The notes below the pieces were generated by a model. That model saw only the letters and a program-made list of their open reading frames with translations. It was not told the DNA's origin and did no database searches. Position numbers and translations under genes: made by a program. Of a stretch of 40,869 nucleotides of DNA, positions 32,041 through 40,400 are shown piece after piece. The DNA comes from Bacillota bacterium (lineage in GTDB: Bacteria > Bacillota > Clostridia > Christensenellales > CAG-138): NCBI GenBank assembly GCA_016282255.1, contig JAEEKE010000102.1:1-40869 (forward strand), written 5' to 3'. The first letter of the stretch is position 1. The number at the start of each line of letters is the position of its first letter.

Positions 32041-33081
32041 TTGAGCTTCATTATTTCGGACGCTGCGGGCCTTCACGGCCCGCAGCTTGAAAAAACAGAG
32101 GAGTTCCTTGAGAAGATGGGGCTCCGTTACGAGGGCGGCGCGGACTACACCGTTTTTCTGACGGATGAGGACGACCGCCTGCTCGGCACGGGCTCGCTCT
32201 CGGGGAACGTGCTCAAATACATCGCCGTGGACGATTCGCTCCAGGGCGAGGGCGGCGCGGCGGCGATAGTCAGCCGCCTCGTCCAGCACGCCTATCTTTC
32301 GGGCAGGAGGAAGCTCTTCCTCTTCACCAAGCCCCGGAATGAATTCCTGTTTCGGAGCCTCGGCTTCTTCCCGGTTGCTGAGACGCAAAGCGTCCTCTTT
32401 ATGGAGAACAGCCGCAGGGGGCTCCAAAACTGGCTCGATTCGCTCGAAAGGGGCGAGGGCGTGCAGGGCGCGGTCGTCGCCAACTGCAACCCCTTCACAT
32501 TGGGGCACCTCTATCTGATGGAGCGGGCGGCCTCCATGGTCGACACGCTCCACGTGTTCATCGTCAGCGAGGACCGCTCGTTCTTCTCGTTTGAGGAGCG
32601 CTTCATGCTGGCAAAGCAGGGCACGGCGCATATAAAGAACCTGCTCCTGCACGAGAGCGGGGACTACATGATCTCCCACGCGACCTTCCCGACCTATTTT
32701 TTGAAGGACAGGGAGCATGCGAGGGCCGCGAACGCCGAGCTGGACCTCGTGCTCTTCTCAGAAAGGATCGCCCCTGCGCTGGGCATCACGAAGCGCTTCG
32801 TCGGCACCGAGCCCTTCTCGCCGCTGACGAGGGAATACAACGAGCTGATGAAGGCGGTCCTGCCGCGTTACGGCGTGGAGGTCGTCGAGCTCGAGCGCAC
32901 GGGCGGCATCAGCGCCACACTCGTACGAAAAGCGATAATCGAAGGCGATCCCGGCGCGGCGAAGGCGCTTGTGCCAGAGACCACCTTTAACTATATTATG
33001 AAGAAATTCGGGGCGGAAGCGCCCGATGCGGAAATAACGGAAGCCGGGACCGCGCCGGAGGGGCCCGACCGGGAGGGATAA
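32041..33081 (+). CDS. citC: [Citrate (pro-3S)-lyase] ligase
   Basis: The 346-residue enzyme acetylates the prosthetic group of citrate lyase with ATP and acetate to activate it. An N-terminal GNAT-like domain (about 15-120, KYIAVDDSLQGEGGAAAIVSR) is followed by a nucleotidyltransferase domain that begins VVANCNPFTLGHLYLMERA, the HxGH-type motif with threonine at the first position, and ends with the TGGISATLVRKAI motif. The start is TTG at 32041, with AGGGGA seven bases upstream. An ATG close by does not exist. It lies 28 bases after citF. Confidence 0.94.
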   Translation: MSFIISDAAGLHGPQLEKTEEFLEKMGLRYEGGADYTVFLTDEDDRLLGTGSLSGNVLKYIAVDDSLQGEGGAAAIVSRLVQHAYLSGRRKLFLFTKPRNEFLFRSLGFFPVAETQSVLFMENSRRGLQNWLDSLERGEGVQGAVVANCNPFTLGHLYLMERAASMVDTLHVFIVSEDRSFFSFEERFMLAKQGTAHIKNLLLHESGDYMISHATFPTYFLKDREHARAANAELDLVLFSERIAPALGITKRFVGTEPFSPLTREYNELMKAVLPRYGVEVVELERTGGISATLVRKAIIEGDPGAAKALVPETTFNYIMKKFGAEAPDAEITEAGTAPEGPDREG

Positions 33082-33084
33082 GCG

Positions 33085-34839
33085 ATGAAGCTGTTTAAAA
33101 AACCTTTGGACAGGAACAAGAGCCTGCTCTTGGCCGGGCTGCTCGCCGCGATCGCGATCGGCCTGATGGGGCTGTACGTCGCCGTCATCTCGCCCAAGCT
33201 CGTCGTGCCGGCGGAAACCTACACCAAGGCCGTCAAACTCTACGAGACGGGCGATTTCAAGGAGGCCGCGCTCAAGCTCGAAACGATCAAGGATTATTCC
33301 GATGCCGAGACCTTCGCCAAACGCGCCTGGCGCATGGCGGGGGAGAGCGCCTTCAATGCCGGGAACATCGAGGAGGCCGTCGCCTGCTATGCAAGGAGCG
33401 ACGCCAACGCCTCGGAGCTGCGCAGGGTGGACGAAGCCTTCCTCAGCCTTGCCGAGCAGAACTTCAAAAAAGGCGATATCTCCCGCGGGGAGATCTATCT
33501 AGGCTGCGTGCAGGACGCCGAAGCGCATTCGGACCGCATAAACGGCATCCGGCTCGACGCGGCGAAGCGGCTGCTCAACGGCCGCGAGGGCCTGTTCGAC
33601 GATTTCATGCCCGTCAGGATCCGGATCGGGACGGCGGAGGACCTGCTCGCCTCCTGCGGGGAGGAATACCGCAGCGAAGCGGCCCGCCTGCTCTATGAAA
33701 ACGGAGAGGACCTGCTCACCGTCTACGAAACCGACGGCGCCTACGCCTCCTTCGCGGCGGCGAAGCGCATGTGCCCCCGCGAAAATACCGCGACACTGAT
33801 CGCCATGATCAACGACGCATGGAACAAAGCCGGCGACCGCGCCATGAATGAAGGAAACTATTCCGCCGCGCGCCGCTGCTATGCCATGGTGGGCAGCCTG
33901 CCCAACCCCGAATACGGCGACGAAAACGACTCCGAGCGCTACAACAGGGCCGTCGCCCTCTGCGATGAAGGCGATTTCTTCGGCGCGCTCGCCGTGCTTG
34001 AAACGCTTGAAGAGGATTATGAGGATTCCGCAAGGCTTATCCAGTGGATAAGGAGCGCGATACAGCGCATGCCGGCCGCCGGAGCCCGGGGGCTGTATGC
34101 GCTGAGGTTCCCCGACGGCATGGTGGAGGCCTTCGGAAACGACGCGCCCTTTACGGAGACGATCGGCGGCGTATACACTGCGGTCGGCTTCGAGCCGTTC
34201 ATCCTCATCGTCAACGCAAACGGCGAGGTGCTCAGCTTCGGCGAAAGCGGCGTCGGCCGGATCGACGTTTCGGGCTGGACGGATATCATTCAGGTCGCCT
34301 GCGGCGGTTCGCACGCGGTCGGCCTTCGTTCGAACGGCACCGTGGTCAGCACGGGCTTCAATATGTACGGCCAGTGCGAAACGAGCTACTTTCAGCATGT
34401 TATCTCCATTGCGGCCGGCGAAAATACCACCTATGTCGTGACCGACGAGGGCAAAGTCTATGCCATCGGCGATAATTCGAGCGGCCAGTGCGAGGTCTCG
34501 GACTGGAGCGATATCGTTTCCGTCAGCGCCGGGCTCGATTACGCGGTCGGCCTCAGGAGCGACGGCACCCTCGTCGCCTGCGGGAACAATTCCTCCTTCC
34601 AGTGCGAGGTCGATAACTGGAACAACATCGTGCAGGTCTCCTGCGGCGCGAACCACACCGTCGGCCTGCACGGGGACGGCACCCTCATCGCCTCCGGCAA
34701 CAATTCCTTCGGCCAGTGCGAGGTCTCGGGCCTGACCGGCGTAGCGGCCGTTTCCTGCGGGGACGGCTACACGCTCGTGGTCTTCTCGGACGGCACCGTG
34801 CGCGTTATCGGAAGCTTTGACGCCGGGGCCGCTGATTGA
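33085..34839 (+). CDS. Membrane-anchored TPR-like and RCC1-repeat protein
   Basis: This 584-residue protein has a basic N-terminus and one membrane anchor (about 13-35), then a helical region (about 45-330) with TPR-like units such as KAVKLYETGDFKEAALKLE and AVALCDEGDFFGALAVLE. Five or so RCC1-type repeats follow (about 370-580), marked by VGLRSDGTLVACGNNS and C-E-V-x(3)-W-x-x-I-V-x-V-S-x-G. The seven-bladed RCC1 propeller normally binds proteins or other ligands; here it would sit outside the membrane. It is translated from GGGAGG just three bases after citC and runs 12 bases into citXG, so it is fully inside the citrate lyase operon, where no such gene is usual. Role unknown; citrate or cell-envelope sensing is conceivable. 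Confidence 0.9.
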   Translation: MKLFKKPLDRNKSLLLAGLLAAIAIGLMGLYVAVISPKLVVPAETYTKAVKLYETGDFKEAALKLETIKDYSDAETFAKRAWRMAGESAFNAGNIEEAVACYARSDANASELRRVDEAFLSLAEQNFKKGDISRGEIYLGCVQDAEAHSDRINGIRLDAAKRLLNGREGLFDDFMPVRIRIGTAEDLLASCGEEYRSEAARLLYENGEDLLTVYETDGAYASFAAAKRMCPRENTATLIAMINDAWNKAGDRAMNEGNYSAARRCYAMVGSLPNPEYGDENDSERYNRAVALCDEGDFFGALAVLETLEEDYEDSARLIQWIRSAIQRMPAAGARGLYALRFPDGMVEAFGNDAPFTETIGGVYTAVGFEPFILIVNANGEVLSFGESGVGRIDVSGWTDIIQVACGGSHAVGLRSNGTVVSTGFNMYGQCETSYFQHVISIAAGENTTYVVTDEGKVYAIGDNSSGQCEVSDWSDIVSVSAGLDYAVGLRSDGTLVACGNNSSFQCEVDNWNNIVQVSCGANHTVGLHGDGTLIASGNNSFGQCEVSGLTGVAAVSCGDGYTLVVFSDGTVRVIGSFDAGAAD

Positions 34840-34851
34840 CGGACGGAACGA

Positions 34852-36336
34852 ATGGACTTTTTCGGGGATACCGCACTTAACAATATAATAGGAAGCTTCG
34901 GCGAAGCGGACGTCGCCGCGATGGCCGCGCGGCGGGAAAAGAGGGCCGCGGAGCAGCGGGACATGCTTTTAAGGAACCCCGGCTGCTGCCTGGTCTCGAT
35001 AACGCTGAACATCGCCGGCCCCGTCAAGCGCACGGGCCTGACCGACCGCCTTTTCTTCCGCGAGGCCACGGAGACCCTGAACGCGGTCGCAGAGGCGGAG
35101 TTCCCCATAAGGGACGGCCTGCTAATTGAGGCCGACACCGGCACGGAGGCGCTGTTCGCGGTCAAGGGTGATCCGGAGAAAATAAAAGCGATCTGCGTCG
35201 GGGTCGAGGAGCGCGACGCCGCGGCAAGGCTCGCGGATATCGACGTCATCGGTCCGGACGGCGCCAAGGCCGCAAGGCCGACCCCGCGAAAATGCCTGAT
35301 CTGCGGGGAGGACGCCCGGGTCTGCGCCCGCAGCCGCGCCCACGGCGTGAACGAGCTCCAAAGGGCGACCGCGGAGCTGATCAGGGAGCGCATCGCCTTC
35401 GAGGCGGCGAACCTCGCGCACCGTGCGCTTATGGTGGAGGTCGCCGTCACGCCCAAGCCCGGGCTCGTGGACCGGAACAACAGCGGTGCGAACCCCGATA
35501 TGGATATTGAGATGTTCCGGACGAGCGCGGACGCCCTAAGCCCGTATTTTAAGGAGATGGCGCTGGCCGTGCTCACGGCGGGGCAGGGCGAATGCCCGCT
35601 GTTCATCGACGGCTCCCGCTTCGGCGAAAAGCTTGCCGCTAAGCTCCGCACTGTCGGGCTCGAGGCCGAAAAGGCCATGCTCGCTGCGACCGGCGGCGTC
35701 AACACCCACCGCGGCGCGATCTGGTCGATAGGCCTTATGACCTGCGCCTATGCGTACCTTGCGGCCTCCAGTCCGAAGGAAGGCGGGGAAGACCCCCTTT
35801 CCGGGGATCCGGAGCTGCTCTGCACCGCTGCCGCGCGGTTCGCCCTGCTTATGGGCGACGGGACGCTCCCTTCGTCAAAAGGTTCCGCCGTGCGCGAAAG
35901 ATTCGGGGTCGGCGGCCCGGTGGAGGAGGCGCTGCTCGGCTTCCCATCGGCGCGCGAAGCGCTGAAAAAGAGCAAAGAATATTTAGACTCCCGCTCTAAA
36001 TCGAGCGTGATCGTGGACCCCTGGGCCTATGGCCTGCTCGCGATAATGGCGCGGCTGAGCGACAACAACGCCCTGCGCCGCGGCGGGGAGGAGGGGGCGC
36101 GTTTCGTCCGGGAGAGGGCGAAAACGCTGCTCGGCTTCGGCCTTGAAGCGCCGACCCGCGAATTCCTTGACGCGCTGCTCGCCTTCGACCGCGAGCTGAC
36201 GGAGAAAAACATAAGCTGCGGCGGCGCGGCGGATATGCTGGCCGCGGCGATCTTCCTTGACGGCGCCGAAAACGGCCCCGATACCCGCCGGGAGCGCTTT
36301 ATTAGGTCGCTCACAGAAGAACTGTGCGAAAAATGA
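34852..36336 (+). CDS. citXG: CitX-CitG fusion: apo-citrate lyase holo-ACP synthase and prosthetic-group precursor synthase
   Basis: The 494-residue protein joins two maturation enzymes. Residues about 30-175 are CitX, which attaches the prosthetic group to CitD; PRKCLICGEDARVCARSRAH is its C-terminal cysteine motif. Residues about 185-490 are CitG, which makes 2'-(5''-triphosphoribosyl)-3'-dephospho-CoA from dephospho-CoA and ATP; VEVAVTPKPGLVDRNNSG and ATGGVNTHRGAIWSIGLM are its signatures. Such fusions occur in other citrate-fermenting bacteria. The N-terminal 30 residues are extra and helical. The start stands 12 bases after the RCC1 gene. With citC it completes the set needed for an active lyase. 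Confidence 0.94.
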   Translation: MDFFGDTALNNIIGSFGEADVAAMAARREKRAAEQRDMLLRNPGCCLVSITLNIAGPVKRTGLTDRLFFREATETLNAVAEAEFPIRDGLLIEADTGTEALFAVKGDPEKIKAICVGVEERDAAARLADIDVIGPDGAKAARPTPRKCLICGEDARVCARSRAHGVNELQRATAELIRERIAFEAANLAHRALMVEVAVTPKPGLVDRNNSGANPDMDIEMFRTSADALSPYFKEMALAVLTAGQGECPLFIDGSRFGEKLAAKLRTVGLEAEKAMLAATGGVNTHRGAIWSIGLMTCAYAYLAASSPKEGGEDPLSGDPELLCTAAARFALLMGDGTLPSSKGSAVRERFGVGGPVEEALLGFPSAREALKKSKEYLDSRSKSSVIVDPWAYGLLAIMARLSDNNALRRGGEEGARFVRERAKTLLGFGLEAPTREFLDALLAFDRELTEKNISCGGAADMLAAAIFLDGAENGPDTRRERFIRSLTEELCEK

Positions 36337-36353
36337 ACCGAAACGAGGTTTGA

Positions 36354-37175
36354 ATGGATACTAGCCCTGTCGGGATCTTCGATTCCGGGATGGGCGGCGC
36401 GAGCCTCCTGCGGGACGCGCTCGAGCTGCTGCCGAATGAAAACTACATTTTTTACGGGGACAACGCCAACGCCCCCTACGGCGACCGCAGCGAGGAGGAG
36501 ATATTGGCTCTTACCTCGGCCGCGGCGGATCTGCTGGTCGGTCACGGCGTCAAGGCGCTGGTGCTCGCCTGCAACACGGCGACCTCGGCCTCGATAAACG
36601 TGCTTCGCAAGAAGCTCGAGGTGCCGGTCGTCAGCATCGAGCCCGCGATCAAGCCCGCCTGCGAGCGTCCGGGGGAGGGCAAGGTCTTCATGCTCGCCAC
36701 CGCCGCCACCACGAAGCTGGCCCGGTATAAGGCGCTGCAGGCGCGCATGCCCGACCCGGACCGCGTGATAAACGTCGGCATCAGCGGCATCGTCGCCAGG
36801 GTCGAGCGCGGCGAGATCGGCCCCGGCTGCTTCGACGACATCCTCGACGCGTATCTCGAGCCCTATTTCGGCATGACGGCGGACGCGGTCGTGCTGGGCT
36901 GCACGCACTATATCTTTCCCGCCGAGGCGATCGAGCTGTATTTCAAGGAGCATTTTGCGGGCGAATGCCGCCTCTATGACGGCAACCGCGCCACCGTGCG
37001 CCAGCTCGGGCGCGTGCTCGCTAGGAACGGCCTTCTGAATCCCGGGGGCGAGAGCCGCGTGGAGTTCTTCACGAGCGGCGACAGCGCTGTTTTCGAGCCC
37101 GTGTTCAGACAGCTTCTTAATACCCCGATCTACGTGCCGGAGCGAGTGAGCCAGGATCCGAAGCCCGAAAAATAA
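36354..37175 (+). CDS. murI: Glutamate racemase
   Basis: The 273-residue enzyme makes D-glutamate for peptidoglycan. It has the opening VGIFDSGMGG with the conserved Asp-Ser pair, the first catalytic cysteine in LACNTATSASI (Cys72 region) and the second in LGCTHYIFP, plus YGDNANAPYGDR. Length and motifs are normal. GAGG five bases before ATG supports the start. It follows citXG by 17 bases with no promoter or terminator between, and a terminator follows it. Peptidoglycan synthesis has no known link to citrate lyase, so co-transcription may be accidental. Some related Asp/Glu racemases act on other substrates, but the two-cysteine motifs fit glutamate racemase. Confidence 0.93.
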   Translation: MDTSPVGIFDSGMGGASLLRDALELLPNENYIFYGDNANAPYGDRSEEEILALTSAAADLLVGHGVKALVLACNTATSASINVLRKKLEVPVVSIEPAIKPACERPGEGKVFMLATAATTKLARYKALQARMPDPDRVINVGISGIVARVERGEIGPGCFDDILDAYLEPYFGMTADAVVLGCTHYIFPAEAIELYFKEHFAGECRLYDGNRATVRQLGRVLARNGLLNPGGESRVEFFTSGDSAVFEPVFRQLLNTPIYVPERVSQDPKPEK

Positions 37176-37202
37176 CGGAAAACCCAACCAACCCCTTGTG
37201 CG

Positions 37203-37230
37203 GGCCGCCGAAAGGCGGCCTGTTTCGTTT
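37203..37230 (+). terminator. Terminator of the citrate lyase operon
   Basis: GGCCGCC (37203-37209) and GGCGGCC (37214-37220) pair around GAAA, then TGTTTCGTTT follows. Confidence 0.88.
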
Positions 37231-37305
37231 ATTCGCGGTGTGCCGCAGCCGCTCTCCGGGCATTATTCCGGCCTCGAAACTTTTTATATTCTTTTCGAAA
37301 AACAG

Positions 37306-37334
37306 TTGCATAATTTTCCTGTATCTGATATACT
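37306..37334 (+). promoter_or_regulatory. Promoter of the surface protein gene
   Basis: TTGCAT (37306-37311), 17 bases and TATACT (37329-37334) predict transcription from about 37341. The stretch 37231-37305 before it shows nothing recognisable. Confidence 0.82.
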
Positions 37335-37340
37335 GTATGT

Positions 37341-37487
37341 GCCTGTACGGCCGCCTTGCGATATCCTTTTTCGGGACGGAGCAGGGGGCGGCGCAGGCCG
37401 TAATGCGAAGCTACCGTTAGGCCGCACCCGCAAAAACGGGCGGCGGACGGCGTTAGACTTATAAAATCTTTGGAAGGAGATTCACGC
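37341..37487 (+). other. Long GC-rich 5' leader of the surface protein mRNA
   Basis: The predicted leader is about 147 bases and unusually rich in G and C, with several possible hairpins (for example CCCG and CGGG arms around CAAAAA near 37425-37440, and GGCC-containing arms around 37395-37425). The ribosome binding site AAGGAG lies at 37474-37479. I could not match it to a known riboswitch. A c-di-GMP switch was considered because such RNAs control adhesins, but the conserved core is not convincingly present. Confidence 0.4.
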
Positions 37488-40400
37488 ATGAAGAAATTCT
37501 TCGCAATGCTTATTGCGGTAGCAATGGTCCTCTCTCTGGTAACCGTGCCCGCAATGGCAGAAACCAAGCAGGCAGCGGATCCCCGCATTGTCGGCACCGT
37601 TCCCGCGGTCCGCGATGCGGCCACCGTTGACGAGGCTCTGAACGTGCCCGGCGGCACTCTCGTGTTCACCAACGACGCGACCTATCCCTGGGTCGTCGAC
37701 GGCGACGCCGCAAAGAGCGGCAACGCGGGTGTTGCAAGCTCCACTTCCTCCATCTCCACCACCGCCACCGCTGTCGAGGGCGATATCGTCCAGTTCGACT
37801 TCAAGGCATGGGGCGAAGGAAGCAGCACCTATTGGGATAAGTGCCTCTTCTCCGTTGACGGCAACACCGTCTTCCAGAAGGGCGCTTACGACAATGCCGA
37901 GTTCGAATCCTTCTCCTACGGCCTCACCGCGGGCGAGCACACCCTGACCTGGTCCTACCAGAAGGACAGCTCGGTCAACCCGACCGGCGACTACTTCATG
38001 GTAGATAACGTCTACATCGGCCAGCCCGTCACCGCAGAGTCCATCACCGTTGAGGACCTCGAGGTCCCCACCGGTCTCCGTTTCCCCGTCTCCTACACCG
38101 TGCTCCCCGAGGCGGCGTTCGATAAGAGCGTCACCTTCGCGATAGCCGACACCTCCGTCGCCACCGTCGATGAGACCGGCATGGTCACCGGCGTAACCGA
38201 GGGCACCACCACCATCACCGTAACCAGCGTTGCCAATCCCGAAGCCTCCGGCACCGCGACGGTCACCGTCGTGCCCGGCCCCGAGATCGTCACCCTTTAC
38301 GGCCTCGCAGCCTATGACGTAGGCGGCAACTACACCGGCCAGTGGGTCGAGTTCACCAGCGCTCAGCCCGAGGTCGTCACCGGCCACGGCGCGCTCGGCG
38401 CCACCTCCTATGCTTCGGCATTTGCGGGCGGCAACGTCTACGGCTACTACTACGACAGCAGCACCTCCAACGGCGCTTTCTACATCATGGATGCCGAGAC
38501 CTATGAGGTCAGCAATCTCGAGACCACTGCCAGCATCATGGGCATGGCGTACAACTACGCTAACAACACCATGTACGGCATCACCGGCGCCAGCCCCCGT
38601 GAGATCGCGACCATCGACCTTGCGACCGGCGCTGCGACCGTGGTCGCTCCCGTCACCGGCATGAACAACGTACCTCTCACCCTCGCTATCAACGGCGACG
38701 GCGAGGCATACTGCATTGAGTTCAGCTCCGGCGACCTCTACTCGCTCGACCTCGAGACCGGTGCAGCGACCCTTATCGGCGCGACCGGCGTGGCCAACGC
38801 GTACGTCCAGTCCATGACCTTCGATATCGAGACCAACCAGCTCTACTGGGCTCAGATCGAAAGCACAACCGCTCTCAGCCTCTACCTTGTCGATCCCGAG
38901 ACTGCCGATGTATTTGACCTCGGCAAGATCGGCGGCTCCGGCATGGAGATCACCGGCCTCTACACCAAGAACGACATCGACATCGGCGAAGTCGTAATGC
39001 CCGACATCACCATCACCTTCGTCGACGGCCTCACCGCTGCGGTCCTCGGCACCTACGTGATGCAGGCCGGCCAGCCCATCCCCGAGGATGCGTTCCCCGA
39101 GGCTCCCGAGCATGAAGGCTTCGTGTTCGACGGCTGGGACTACGAGGGCGGCAACGTCTTCACCGACACCACTGTCACCGCACTGTATCACGATCCCAAC
39201 GCCATCATTTGGGACTTTGAGAGCGATCCCGTCGGTCAGGGCTTCCAGATGATCGACCAGGACGGCGACGGCTGGAACTGGGAGTGGCAGCTCCTCGGCA
39301 CCGCTCCTTCCGCCCCCAGGTATCATGAGGGCCTTGGCTACATCAACTCCGCTTCCTACATCAACGATATCGGCGCGCTGACTCCCGATAACTGGCTGAT
39401 CACCCCCGCGTTCGAAGGCGGCGGCAGCCTCAGCTTCTGGGCACGCGGCCAGGATCCCAGCTACGCTTCCGAGTATCTCGGAGTCTTCGTGACCACCGAC
39501 GGCGGCGAGACCTGGTCCGATGAGATCTTCAACTGCACTCTGACCGGCACCGACACCCAGTACGTGGTCGACCTTTCCGACTACGCCACCAGGGGCGAGA
39601 TCCAGGTCGCTATCCGTCACTACAACGTGACCGACATGTTCTACGCGAACCTCGACTACATCGAGGTCTCCGCTCCCGTAGTCGAGCCCACCGAGCCTCC
39701 CGTTGAGCCCACCGAGCCTCCCGTAGAGCCCACCGAACCCCCGGTAGAGCCCACCGAACCCCCGGTAGTCACCGATCTGGACGAAGCGCTCAACGTTGAG
39801 GGCGGCACCCTCCACTTCGAGACCGAGGGCACCTATCCCTGGATCGTCGTGACCGAGGGCGACAGGGTCTTCGCACAGAGCTCCAACGGCGGCAACCACG
39901 GCACCACCTCCGTGCTGACCCTGAACGTTGACCTTGAGGAGTCCCAGAGCATCTACTTCGAGTTCAAGGCCTGGGGCGAAGGCTCCAGCACCTTCTGGGA
40001 TCACTGCGATTTCGCCATCGACGGCGAGGTCCAGTTCACCTACGGCGCTTATGACAACGAGTGGGAGCTCTACACCTGCATCATCCCCGCGGGCGAGCAC
40101 ACCCTGACCTGGTCCTACACCAAGGACAGCAGCGTCAACCCGACCGGCGACTACTTCGCGCTCGATAACGTATCCATCGGCGAAGCGCCCGACGTGACCG
40201 TCACCTTCGTCGACGGCCTCACCGGCGACACCATCGATACCCTCGTCGTCCAGGCGGGCACCGTCCTCGCGGAGGAAGACTTCCCCGAGGCTCCCGAGCA
40301 TGAGGGCTACGTCTTCACCGGCTGGAACTACAACGGCGAAGCGATCACCGTCGATACCACCATCACCGCCAACTATCAGGATCCCAACTCCACCATTTGG

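Noticed and set aside
37341..37487. A c-di-GMP class I riboswitch before the surface protein.
   Set aside because: Only a loose GCGAAGCTACCG-like fragment resembles the core. The paired CAGGGCAAACC segment and the two-helix layout are not found.
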